A DNA stretch of 9,910 nucleotides from Calidifontimicrobium sp964618555. GTDB taxonomy: Bacteria > Pseudomonadota > Gammaproteobacteria > Burkholderiales > Burkholderiaceae_C. The translations under genes and the position numbers were made by a program. Positions 1-7,212 of this stretch are shown here, piece by piece (the stretch's first letter is position 1; every line of letters begins with the position of its first letter). Location: contig CAZUBF010000132.1 of assembly GCA_964618555.1 (NCBI GenBank), positions 1-9,910 of the forward strand, written 5' to 3'. Below the pieces are notes generated by a model, which was not told the origin of the DNA, searched no databases, and was given only the letters and a program-made list of their open reading frames with translations.

Positions 1-2781
1 GATGCCCAGCGGCCCGGTCAGGAACACCAGCACCGCGCGGCTGAAGCTGTGCAGTTGCAGCATCAACAGCGTGAAGATGATGAACAGCATCGCCGGCACC
101 CCGGCGGCGATCGAGCCCTGGCCCTTGCTGCTCTCCTCCACCGCGCCGGCGACCTCGATGTCGTAGCCCGGCGGCATGCGCGAACTGAGCTGCTGCAGCG
201 CCGGCCACAGCTGCGCCGTCACCGTCGCGCCCTGCAGCCCCTCGACGACGTCGCCCTGCACCGTGACCGCGAAGCTGCGGTTCTCGCGCCAGACCACCCC
301 CGGCTCCCACCCGAAGTCGATCTTCGCCACTTGCGCGAGCGGCACCGCGCGACCGCTGGCGGTCGGCACGTAGGCGTCGGCGAGGTCGGTGATGCGACGG
401 CGCTCGTCTTCGGGCTGGCGCAGCACGATGTCGACCAGCTTGTCGCCCTCTCGGTACTGGCCGATCGTCGTGCCCGACAGCATGGTGCGCGACGCCTGCG
501 CCAGAGACTGGCTGCTCACGCCCAGCGCGCGCGCCCTGTCCTGGTCGACCTGCAGGCGCAGCACCTTGACCGACTCGTTCCAGTTGTCGTTGACGCCGCG
601 CAGGTGCGGGTGATCGCGCAGGATGCGCTTGGCCTCGTCGGCCCAGCGCCGCACCCCGTCGACCTCGGTGCCGACCACGCGGAACATCACCGGGTAGGCC
701 ACCGGCGGCCCGTTGGGAAGCAGCTTCACGCGTGCGCGTGCCTCGGGGAACTCGGCGGCCAGCAGCGCCGGCAGCGCGTGCCGCAGGCGCTCGCGCTCGG
801 CGAGGCTCGCCGGCAGCACGATCGCCTGGCTGGCGTTGCCCTGCGGGAAGATCTGCTCCAGCGGCAGGTAGAAGCGCGGCACGCCGCCGCCGATCCAGGT
901 GCTGACGCTGGCCACCCCGGGCTCGGACATCAGGCGCGCCTCGAGGCGCCGTGCGACCTCTTCGCTGGCGTGGATCGTCGAGCCTTCGGGAAGCCACAGG
1001 TCGACCAGGATCTCCGGCCGGCTCGAGTCGGGAAAGAACTGCTGCTGCACGCGACCCATGCCGGCGACGCCGAGCGCGAAAACCGCCAGCGTCGCTGCGA
1101 TCGTCAACCAGCGGTGGCGCACGCACCAGTCGACCGCGGCACGGAAGCGACTGTAGAAGGGGGTGTCGAACAACTCGTGCGGCCCCTCGTCGCCGCCGAC
1201 CCTGGCCTTGACGCGCAGCAACCGCCAGCCCAGCCAGGGCACGAAGTACACCGAGACCGCCCAGGAGATCACCAGCGCCGCCGCGGTGACGGCAAAGATC
1301 GCGAACGTGTACTCGCCGGTGCTCGACTTCGCCAGCCCGATCGGCAGGAAGCCGGCGGCGGTGATCAGCGTGCCGGTGAGCATCGGCATCGCGGTGACGT
1401 CGAACGCGAAGGTCGCGGCGCGCAGCCGGTCGTAGCCCTCCTCGAGCTTGCGCACCATCATCTCGACGACGATGATCGCGTCGTCGACGAGCAGGCCCAG
1501 CGCGATGATCAGCGAGCCGAGCGAGATCTTGTGCAGGCCCACGCCCCAGTAGTACATCGCCACGAAGGTGATCGCCAGCACCAGCGGGATCGTGATCGCC
1601 ACCACCAGCCCGGGCCAGATGTCGATGCCGAAGCCGGAACGCCCGGCCCGCCTGTGCAACCCGAGGCTGACGAAGCTCACCGCCAGCACGATCACCAGCG
1701 CCTCGACGAGCACCTTGACGAACTCGCCGACCGAGTGTGTGACGGCACTCGGCTGGTCCTGGATCTGCACCAGTTCGATGCCCACCGGCAGGTCGGCGGC
1801 AATCTGCGCCGTGGCCTCGCGCAGCGCCTTGCCCAGCACGATGATGTCGCCACCCGAAGCCATCGACACGCCCAGCGCAATCACGTCGCGCCCCTGGTGG
1901 CGCACCTTCACCACCGGCGGGTCGACGTAAGCGCGCCGGATGCCGGCGATGTCGCCCAGCCGCAGGGTGCTGGCCTGCCCGGTGGCGGGGTCGATGGCGC
2001 GGATCGGCAGCCGCGTCAGCTCGTCGACCGAGGTGAACGCGCCAGCCACCCGCACCTGCAGGTTCTCGCTGCGCGCGTCGAGCACGCCGGAGCCCCCGAC
2101 CGCGTTCTGCTCGCCCAACTGCGCGACGACCTGGTTCATGTCCAGCCCGAGCTGCGCCAGGCGCTTCTGAGCGATCTCGACGTACAGCTTCTCCGGCTGC
2201 ACGCCGAACAGCGCGACCTTTCCGACGTCGGGGACGCGCAGCAGTCGCTCGCGCACCCGGTCGGCGAACTCGCGCAGCTCCTCGGGGCTGAAGCCGTCGG
2301 CCCACAGCGCGAAGATCGAGCCATAGACGTCGCCGAACTCATCGTTGAACACCGGCCCGACAACGCCCGCGGGAAGCGTGTGGCGCACGTCGCCGATCTT
2401 CTTGCGCACCTGGTACCACACGTCGCCGACGGCGTGCGGCGGTGAGTGGTCGGCCAGTTGCAACAGCGTCAGCGACTCGCCCGGCTTCGTGTAGCTACGC
2501 ACCACGTCGGCGTAGGGCACCTCCTGCAGCGTCTTCTCGATCCTGTCGGTGACCTGCTCGGCGACCTGCACCGCGCTCGCGCCCGGCCAGAACGCCTGCA
2601 CGACCATCACGCGGAACGTGAAAGGCGGGTCCTCGTCCTGGCCGAGCTGGAAGTACGCCGCCGCGCCGAGCAACAGCAGCACGATCATCAGGTAACGTGT
2701 CAGCGGCGCGTGCTCGATCGCCCATCGCGACACGTTGATGCCCGACGCGCCGGCCGGGGCAGCGGCGGGGGTGGAGTGCAT
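1..2781 (-). CDS. RND-family multidrug efflux pump, inner-membrane permease (partial, C-terminus off the left edge)
   Basis: Proton-driven inner-membrane pump of the AcrB/HAE-1 type, expected to work with the adaptor encoded just upstream and an outer-membrane channel. 927 codons are read without a stop to base 1; the family is usually about 1030 residues, so roughly 100-120 C-terminal residues are missing. Visible: a first membrane helix at about residues 30-44 followed by GQDEDPPF (47-54), a porter region with FWPGAS and conserved sequence of this group, and the helix-4 motif GLLVDDAIIVVE, whose Asp433-Asp434 correspond to the proton-relay pair Asp407-Asp408 of AcrB. The relay lysine of AcrB (Lys940) would lie beyond the edge. 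The ATG at 2781 is 15 bases after the adaptor stop, so the two are surely co-transcribed; only a weak GGTGG precedes it. It resembles the TriC-like group from memory. Substrate is unknown. The acidic pair argues for a drug-type rather than a defective pump. Confidence 0.95.
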   Translation of the reverse strand, partial: MHSTPAAAPAGASGINVSRWAIEHAPLTRYLMIVLLLLGAAAYFQLGQDEDPPFTFRVMVVQAFWPGASAVQVAEQVTDRIEKTLQEVPYADVVRSYTKPGESLTLLQLADHSPPHAVGDVWYQVRKKIGDVRHTLPAGVVGPVFNDEFGDVYGSIFALWADGFSPEELREFADRVRERLLRVPDVGKVALFGVQPEKLYVEIAQKRLAQLGLDMNQVVAQLGEQNAVGGSGVLDARSENLQVRVAGAFTSVDELTRLPIRAIDPATGQASTLRLGDIAGIRRAYVDPPVVKVRHQGRDVIALGVSMASGGDIIVLGKALREATAQIAADLPVGIELVQIQDQPSAVTHSVGEFVKVLVEALVIVLAVSFVSLGLHRRAGRSGFGIDIWPGLVVAITIPLVLAITFVAMYYWGVGLHKISLGSLIIALGLLVDDAIIVVEMMVRKLEEGYDRLRAATFAFDVTAMPMLTGTLITAAGFLPIGLAKSSTGEYTFAIFAVTAAALVISWAVSVYFVPWLGWRLLRVKARVGGDEGPHELFDTPFYSRFRAAVDWCVRHRWLTIAATLAVFALGVAGMGRVQQQFFPDSSRPEILVDLWLPEGSTIHASEEVARRLEARLMSEPGVASVSTWIGGGVPRFYLPLEQIFPQGNASQAIVLPASLAERERLRHALPALLAAEFPEARARVKLLPNGPPVAYPVMFRVVGTEVDGVRRWADEAKRILRDHPHLRGVNDNWNESVKVLRLQVDQDRARALGVSSQSLAQASRTMLSGTTIGQYREGDKLVDIVLRQPEDERRRITDLADAYVPTASGRAVPLAQVAKIDFGWEPGVVWRENRSFAVTVQGDVVEGLQGATVTAQLWPALQQLSSRMPPGYDIEVAGAVEESSKGQGSIAAGVPAMLFIIFTLLMLQLHSFSRAVLVFLTGPLGI

Positions 2782-2796
2782 CGGCGTCGCCACCGT

Positions 2797-3894
2797 TCAG
2801 CGCGAAGCCGCGGCCTCGACCGGCGCGGCGTACAGCGTCACCTTCTGCCCCGGCGTCAGCACGTGCACGCCGGCGCTGACCACCCGCTCGCCGGGCTCCA
2901 GCCCCGATGCGACCAGCGCGTCGTTGCCCTCGGCGCCGCCGATCTCGACCACGCGGGCCGCGACGGTCGAGCTGGTCGGGTCGAACACCCACACGGCGCT
3001 GCGCCCCTGCTGCTCGTGCAGCGCGGTCAGTGGCAGCCTGATCACCGCCTCGCGGCGCGGCAGCGCAGCGACCACGGTGGCGGTCTGCCCCAGGCGCAGC
3101 GGCGCCGCGCCGACGTCGGCCTTGACCTGGAAGGTGCGAGTGACGGGGTCGGCGGCGACTGCCACCTCGCGGATGCGCGCCGGATACGCGCTCGCGTCGT
3201 CGCCCCACAGGCGGACGCTCAGCGCATCGGGCCGCGCGGCGAGCGCGCGCAGGCGGTCGAGCTGGCCCTCGGGCACCGAGAACACGACGTCGCGCGGCCC
3301 GTCGTGCGCGACGCGCAGCACCGGCGTGCCGGCGGCCAGCACCGCGCCGGGTTCGGCCTCGACCGCGGTGACGACGCCGGCGGTGGCAGCGCGCAATTCG
3401 CTGTACCGCGCCAGGTTGCCCTGCACGCCGGCCTGAGCCTGCGCCTGGGCGAGCTGCGCCTGCGCTGCCTGCAACGTCGATTCGTGTCGCTCGAGTTCGG
3501 CGCCGCTGATGAAACCCTGCGCGTGCAGTGCGCGGAACCGCTTCGCGTCAGCATCGGCCTGCACCCATTGCACGCGCGCCGCCGCGGCCGCCGCCTGCGC
3601 CGCCTCGACGCCGAGGCGCAGGTCCTGCGGGTCCAGGCGCGCCAGCACCTGCCCGGCCCGCACCGCGTCGCCGACGTGGACCCGGCGCTCGACGAGCTTG
3701 CCGCCGACCTGGAACGCCAGCGGGGTTTCGACGCGCGCGCGCACCTCGGCGGCGAACTGTTGCGTCGCCGACGCGCTCTGCGCCTGCACGACCAGCGTAC
3801 GCACGGCACGCACCGGCTCCGGTGCCGGCTCGGGGCGCGAGCATGCAGCCAGCAGGGCCACGACGACGGCAATCCAGGGCAGGCGCGCACGCAT
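2797..3894 (-). CDS. RND efflux periplasmic adaptor (membrane-fusion lipoprotein)
   Basis: Periplasmic adaptor that links the RND pump to an outer-membrane channel. The 365-residue product begins with a lipoprotein signal: Arg2/Arg4, a hydrophobic stretch, and lipobox LLAAC with Cys18 as the lipidated residue, so it should be anchored by lipid. Domains in order: first lipoyl half at about 50-95 (FQVGGKLVERRVHVGD region), an Ala/Gln-rich coiled-coil hairpin at about 95-165, second lipoyl half at about 165-200 (RAATAGVVTAVEAEPG), then beta-barrel and membrane-proximal domains ending near LEPGERVVSAGVHVL. Length and order fit the HlyD/AcrA family. It is the first gene of the operon, with the pump 15 bases downstream. 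The ATG at 3894 is chosen because the lipobox follows it at the right distance; no strong ribosome site is visible. It lies about 90 bases below a promoter with a TetR-type operator, which implies induction by a pump substrate. Confidence 0.95.
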   Translation of the reverse strand: MRARLPWIAVVVALLAACSRPEPAPEPVRAVRTLVVQAQSASATQQFAAEVRARVETPLAFQVGGKLVERRVHVGDAVRAGQVLARLDPQDLRLGVEAAQAAAAAARVQWVQADADAKRFRALHAQGFISGAELERHESTLQAAQAQLAQAQAQAGVQGNLARYSELRAATAGVVTAVEAEPGAVLAAGTPVLRVAHDGPRDVVFSVPEGQLDRLRALAARPDALSVRLWGDDASAYPARIREVAVAADPVTRTFQVKADVGAAPLRLGQTATVVAALPRREAVIRLPLTALHEQQGRSAVWVFDPTSSTVAARVVEIGGAEGNDALVASGLEPGERVVSAGVHVLTPGQKVTLYAAPVEAAASR

Positions 3895-3911
3895 CGGTGT
3901 CTACGGAACGA

Positions 3912-3931
3912 GTCGGGTGGGCGCCACCGAC
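3912..3931 (-). other. Hairpin in the untranslated leader of the efflux operon
   Basis: On the transcript of the efflux operon GTCGGTGG pairs with CCACCCGAC around a CGC loop: eight base pairs with one bulged base. It lies between the promoter and the adaptor start, 18 bases before that ATG. It has no T-run, so it is not a standard terminator. It could be a short REP-like palindromic repeat or a leader structure that affects translation or stability. The pairing is seen directly; any role is a guess. Confidence 0.35.
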
Positions 3932-3975
3932 ATGGAATGGCGAGAGCGGAGACTTCTTCGTGAGATCAGTTAATG

Positions 3976-3989
3976 ACTGACCGGTCAGT
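3976..3989. promoter_or_regulatory. Putative TetR-family operator (perfect palindrome)
   Basis: ACTGACCGGTCAGT is a perfect 14-base palindrome; extended to 3973-3992 it matches at 18 of 20 positions. Its size, AT-rich flanks and core GACCGGTC are typical of operators bound by TetR-family repressors of efflux genes. It lies immediately downstream of the -10 box of the minus-strand promoter and covers the expected transcription start, a position that would block transcription of the adaptor and pump. It is also 87 bases before hpnC, so it could influence that gene. No TetR gene is encoded in this window. The palindrome is seen directly; the regulator family is inferred. Confidence 0.7.
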
Positions 3990-4019
3990 AATGTAGTTGC
4001 TGCCCTGCGTTCCTGTCAA
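3990..4019 (-). promoter_or_regulatory. Sigma-70-type promoter of the efflux operon
   Basis: Reading the minus strand, TTGACA (4019-4014, a perfect -35 match) is followed after 18 bases by TACATT (3995-3990, four of six matches to TATAAT). Transcription should start near 3983, inside the TetR-type palindrome, which gives a leader of about 90 bases before the adaptor ATG at 3894. The perfect -35 box in such GC-rich DNA makes a chance match less likely. Confidence 0.65.
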
Positions 4020-4075
4020 CGCCACCCGATGCGGCAGCGACGGCGAGCACACGCGAGCGTGGACAATCCCGACCC

Positions 4076-4933
4076 GTGAGTGTCGACCACTACGAAAACT
4101 TCCCGGTCGCATCGTGGCTGTGCCCGCCGGCGCTGCGCCCCACGGTGCTTGCGATCTATGCCTTCGCCCGCACGGCCGACGACCTGGCCGACGAGGGCGA
4201 CCGCGACGCCGCCGAGCGCATGCGCGATCTCTGCGCCTACCGTGGGCAACTCGAACGGTTGTTCTCTGGCGCGCCGCCGGCGCCCGGCGAGCGCTGGCAC
4301 GCGGTGTTCGAGGATCTGCAGCGGGCGGTGGCACGGCACCGACTGCCCCGTGCGCCACTGTTCGCGCTGCTCGACGCCTTCGAGCAGGACGTGCATCAAC
4401 CCACCTATGCGGACCGCGCGGCCCTGCTCGACTACTGCCGCCGCTCGGCGAACCCCGTCGGCCGGCTGTTGCTGCACCTGTACGGCGTCGACGATGCGGC
4501 GTCGCTGGCGCGCTCCGACGCGGTGTGCAGCGCGCTGCAACTGATCAACTTCTGGCAGGACCTGGGCGTCGACGCGCCGCGCGGACGGCACTACGTGCCG
4601 CTCGCCGACGCACGCCGCCACGGCGTGTCGCTGGCACAGCTGCAGTCGCGCGACGACGGCCCCGCCGTGCGCACGCTGGTGCGCGAGTTGTGCGGCTGGG
4701 CGCGCGGCCTGATGCTCGACGGCGCACCGCTCGTGCACCGGCTGCCCGGGCGCATCGGGTGGGAGCTGCGCCTCGTCGTGCAGGGCGGGCTGCGCGTGCT
4801 GGAGCGCATCGCAGCCATCGACCACGCCACGCTCACGCAGCGCCCGACGTTGGGCGTGGCCGACGCGCCGCGTCTGCTGTGGCGCGCGGCGACGATGCGC
4901 GCCGCGACGGGCGCCGTCGAGCGCGTGGCATGA
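4076..4933 (+). CDS. hpnC: Hydroxysqualene synthase HpnC
   Basis: Squalene/phytoene-synthase family enzyme of 285 residues. HpnC converts presqualene diphosphate, made by HpnD, into hydroxysqualene; this is established for the HpnCDE route. The start SVDHYENFPVASWLCPP is characteristic of HpnC. The two Asp-rich metal/diphosphate motifs are DDLADE (35-40) and QDLGVD (161-166, within NFWQDLGVD), the latter followed by RGRHYVP. The start is GTG at 4076, because the family's N-terminus follows at once and no better start lies upstream. No Shine-Dalgarno sequence is seen; a -10-like GACAAT at 4062-4067 raises the possibility of a nearly leaderless transcript. It is the first gene of hpnCDE, divergent from the efflux operon, and 55 bases separate it from hpnD. 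The product is probably cytosolic or loosely membrane-associated. The neighbours make the HpnC assignment firm over phytoene synthase. Confidence 0.93.
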   Translation: MSVDHYENFPVASWLCPPALRPTVLAIYAFARTADDLADEGDRDAAERMRDLCAYRGQLERLFSGAPPAPGERWHAVFEDLQRAVARHRLPRAPLFALLDAFEQDVHQPTYADRAALLDYCRRSANPVGRLLLHLYGVDDAASLARSDAVCSALQLINFWQDLGVDAPRGRHYVPLADARRHGVSLAQLQSRDDGPAVRTLVRELCGWARGLMLDGAPLVHRLPGRIGWELRLVVQGGLRVLERIAAIDHATLTQRPTLGVADAPRLLWRAATMRAATGAVERVA

Positions 4934-4975
4934 CACGCACCCCGGCGCCGCCTGACGCCACGCCGAGGCGCGCCT

Positions 4976-4980
4976 GGGGA
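4976..4980 (+). promoter_or_regulatory. Ribosome binding site that supports the GTG start of hpnD
   Basis: GGGGA ends 8 bases before the GTG at 4989, which is ideal spacing, but 14 bases before the in-frame ATG at 4995. It therefore favours the GTG start, two residues longer than the ATG version. Confidence 0.5.
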
Positions 4981-4988
4981 ACCACGCC

Positions 4989-5843
4989 GTGGCGATGAGT
5001 CCCGAACAGTACGTGCAGGACAAGGCCGCGCGCAGCGGCTCGTCGTTCTACTACGCGTTCAGGTTCCTGCCGCCGCGGCGCCGCGCGGCGATCACCGCCT
5101 TCTACGCCTTCTGCCGCGAGGTCGACGACGTCGTCGACGAGGTGCACGACCCGACGGTCGCCGCGGCCAAGCTCGCCTGGTGGCGCCGCGAAGTGTCCGC
5201 GGCGTTCGCGGGCCGGCCCAGCCACCCGGCGACTCAGGCGCTGCTGCCGCTCGCCGCCGAGCACCGCATCCACGAGTCGCAGCTGCTGCAGGTCATCGAC
5301 GGCTGCGAGATGGACCTGACGCAGACGCGCTACCTCGACTTCGCCGCGCTCGCGCGCTACTGCCACCTGGTCGCCGGCGTCGTCGGCGAGGTGTCGGCCG
5401 GGATCTTCGGCCGCACGCGCGACGCGACTGTCGCCTACGCGCACCGCCTCGGGCTGGCGATGCAACTGACCAACATCATCCGCGACGTCGGCGACGACGC
5501 GCGGCGCGGGCGCATCTACCTGCCGGTCGACGAACTGCAGCGATTCGGAGTCAAGGCCTCTGAGATCCTGCAACGCGAAGCGCCGTGGGGCTACAGCGAA
5601 CGCTTCGACGCGCTGATGCGCTTTCAGGCCGAACGCGCCCACCGGCTGTTCGACGAGGCCTTCGCGCTGCTGCCGGCCGAAGACAGGCGCGCGCAGCGCC
5701 CCGGACTGATGATGGCGCACATCTACCGCACGCTGCTGCGCGAGATCGAGGCATCGGGCTTCCAGGTGCTGCACCAGCGCATCGCGCTGACGCCGCTGCG
5801 CAAGGCCTGGATCGCCATGCGCACGCACTGGCGCGAGCGCTGA
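4989..5843 (+). CDS. hpnD: Presqualene diphosphate synthase HpnD
   Basis: Squalene/phytoene-synthase family enzyme of 284 residues that condenses two farnesyl diphosphates head to head to presqualene diphosphate, the first step of squalene synthesis by HpnC/D/E. Visible motifs: GSSFYYAFRFLPP near the start, first Asp-rich motif DDVVDE (46-51), DLTQTRYLDF (109-118), and the second diphosphate-binding motif QLTNIIRDVGDD (159-170) followed by RRGRIYLP. Both Asp motifs are intact. GTG at 4989 is chosen for its well-spaced GGGGA; ATG at 4995 gives MSPEQYVQDKAARSG, the form often annotated in relatives, and remains possible. A short inverted repeat CCAC-GCC-GTGG (4982-4992) covers the GTG. The TGA overlaps the hpnE ATG by one base, which implies translational coupling. 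Phytoene synthase is the alternative, but hpnC and hpnE on either side make that unlikely. Confidence 0.95.
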   Translation: MAMSPEQYVQDKAARSGSSFYYAFRFLPPRRRAAITAFYAFCREVDDVVDEVHDPTVAAAKLAWWRREVSAAFAGRPSHPATQALLPLAAEHRIHESQLLQVIDGCEMDLTQTRYLDFAALARYCHLVAGVVGEVSAGIFGRTRDATVAYAHRLGLAMQLTNIIRDVGDDARRGRIYLPVDELQRFGVKASEILQREAPWGYSERFDALMRFQAERAHRLFDEAFALLPAEDRRAQRPGLMMAHIYRTLLREIEASGFQVLHQRIALTPLRKAWIAMRTHWRER

Positions 5844-7117
5844 TGCGGCGCGACATAGCGGTCGTCGGTGGTGGGTGGGCCGGCATCGCCGCGGCGGTGC
5901 ACGCCACCGACGCCGGCCACCGCGTGACGCTGTACGAAATGGCGCCGGCACTGGGCGGGCGTGCGCGTGGCGTCGACGTCGACGGCGTCGAGCTCGACAA
6001 CGGCCAGCACATCCTGATCGGCGCCTACCGCGACACGCTGTCACTGATGCGCCACATCGGCGCCGACCCGGCGGCGCTGTTGCACCGCATGCCGCTGTCG
6101 CTGACCTTCGCCGACGGCGGTGGCCTGCAACTGCGACCCGGCCGGCCTGTTCCCGCGCTGCTGGCCGCGGTGTGGCGCCGCCGCGGCTGGGCGCTGCGTG
6201 AACGCGCGGCGCTGCTGCGCGCCGCGGGCGGCTGGGCGGCGCGCGGCTTCACCTGCGACCCGTCGTGGACGGTGGCGCGCCTGTGCTCGGCGATGCCCGC
6301 GACGCTGCGCCGTGACCTGGTCGACCCGCTGTGCATCGCCGCGTTGAACACCCCCGCCGACCGCGCGAGCGCGAGCGTGTTCCTGCGCGTGCTGCGCGAC
6401 GCGCTGTTCGGTGGCGACGGCTGCGCCGACCTGCTGCTGCCGCGCGCGTCGCTTGCACGGCTGCTGCCCGCGCCGGCCCAGCGCTGGCTTGCCGGCCGCG
6501 GCGCGACGCTGCGCACCCGGCACCGCGTGAGCTCGATCGAGCCCGATGGCGCGCGCTGGCGCGTCGACGGTGTGCCGGCCGATGCCGTCGTGCTCGCCTG
6601 CACCGCGCACGAGGCGGCGCGGCTGGCGCGCACGGCGGCGCCGGCCTGGGCCGAAGGCGCCGCCGCCTTCGAGCACGAGCCGATCGTCACCGTCTACCTG
6701 CGCAGCCGCGGCACGCGGCTGCCGCAACCGATGACCGCGTTGCACGACGGCGCCGACGCCCCGGCGCAGTTTGTCTTCGACCACGGCGCGATCGGCGCGA
6801 CGCCGGGGCTGTTCGCCGCGGTCGTCAGCGGGGCCGCAGCGTGGATCGAGCGCGGGCTCGACGCGACCGCGCAGGCGGTGCGGGCGCAACTCGCCACGGC
6901 GCTGAGGCCGCACTGGCGCGAACCGCCCAAGGTGCTGCGCACGCTTGCCGAGCGTCGCGCGACCTTCGCCTGCCGGCCCGGCCTGCGGCGCCCGCCGGCG
7001 CGCGTCGCCCCCGCACTCTGGGCCGCCGGCGACTACGTCGAGGGGCCCTACCCGGCCACGCTCGAGGGCGCGGTGCGCAGCGGACGGCTCGCAGCCGAGG
7101 CAGTCGCCACCGGCTGA
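5843..7117 (+). CDS. hpnE: Hydroxysqualene dehydroxylase (reductase) HpnE
   Basis: FAD-dependent amine-oxidase/phytoene-desaturase-like enzyme of 424 residues. HpnE reduces hydroxysqualene to squalene, the last step of this route. The N-terminus has the dinucleotide-binding fold: VVGGGWAGIAAA (7-18), Glu32 at the end of the second strand (LYEMAP) where it should bind the FAD ribose, then GGRAR (38-42) and DNGQHILIGAY (52-62). The C-terminus has the matching FAD segment WAAGDYVEGPYPATLEGAV (393-411). Length is normal for the family. The ATG at 5843 shares its A with the hpnD stop (TGATG), so translation is probably coupled; no separate ribosome site is needed or clear. It is the last gene of the run: 95 bases and a promoter-like sequence separate it from the IclR gene. 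No squalene-hopene cyclase follows, so the fate of squalene (hopanoid or other triterpenoid) is not shown here. Confidence 0.94.
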   Translation: MRRDIAVVGGGWAGIAAAVHATDAGHRVTLYEMAPALGGRARGVDVDGVELDNGQHILIGAYRDTLSLMRHIGADPAALLHRMPLSLTFADGGGLQLRPGRPVPALLAAVWRRRGWALRERAALLRAAGGWAARGFTCDPSWTVARLCSAMPATLRRDLVDPLCIAALNTPADRASASVFLRVLRDALFGGDGCADLLLPRASLARLLPAPAQRWLAGRGATLRTRHRVSSIEPDGARWRVDGVPADAVVLACTAHEAARLARTAAPAWAEGAAAFEHEPIVTVYLRSRGTRLPQPMTALHDGADAPAQFVFDHGAIGATPGLFAAVVSGAAAWIERGLDATAQAVRAQLATALRPHWREPPKVLRTLAERRATFACRPGLRRPPARVAPALWAAGDYVEGPYPATLEGAVRSGRLAAEAVATG

Positions 7118-7156
7118 GACGCAAAGCGAGCCGGCAGGCGACACGGGCATATCAGC

Positions 7157-7185
7157 TTGCAGGTCTAATTTTCGTCATGCAAAAT
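7157..7185 (+). promoter_or_regulatory. Candidate promoter of the IclR-family gene, with inverted repeats
   Basis: TTGCAG (7157-7162) and CAAAAT (7180-7185) are 17 bases apart and sit in an AT-rich island unlike the flanking coding DNA. Each box matches the sigma-70 consensus only partly (three and four of six). The same stretch contains inverted repeats TTGCA (7157-7161)/TGCAA (7178-7182) and ATTTT/AAAAT, which could be a site for autoregulation by the IclR protein. This is inference from position and symmetry. Confidence 0.4.
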
Positions 7186-7212
7186 CTGCCTCGCTCAATG
7201 CACAATGCGCGC

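Noticed and set aside
49..2445. Very long plus-strand open frame (about 800 codons) opposite the RND pump gene
   Set aside because: It lies opposite a clear pump gene that reads in full on the minus strand. Its product is low-complexity, rich in Arg, His, Gln and Asp, with no recognisable domain, as expected for an antisense shadow in GC-rich DNA.
1..2781. Metal efflux (CzcA-like) or HpnN-type hopanoid transporter identity for the RND gene
   Set aside because: The VDDAIIVVE helix-4 motif, the porter sequence and the linked lipoprotein adaptor fit the drug-efflux HAE-1 type; HpnN has a different, adaptor-free organisation.
2446..3963. Second long plus-strand open frame opposite the pump start and the adaptor
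   Set aside because: Same reasons: antisense to two recognised genes, unusual composition and no domain.
4967..4974. GGCGCGCC palindrome between hpnC and hpnD as a regulatory site
   Set aside because: An 8-base GC palindrome is expected by chance in this composition and has no promoter context.
7110..7134. CCGGCT/AGCCGG inverted repeat across the hpnE stop codon as a terminator
   Set aside because: Only six pairs with a 13-base loop and no T-run; it includes the stop codon. Too weak to call.
4833..7150. Long minus-strand open frames opposite hpnD and hpnE
   Set aside because: The plus-strand genes have intact family motifs; the antisense products are Arg/Ala-rich with no family resemblance.
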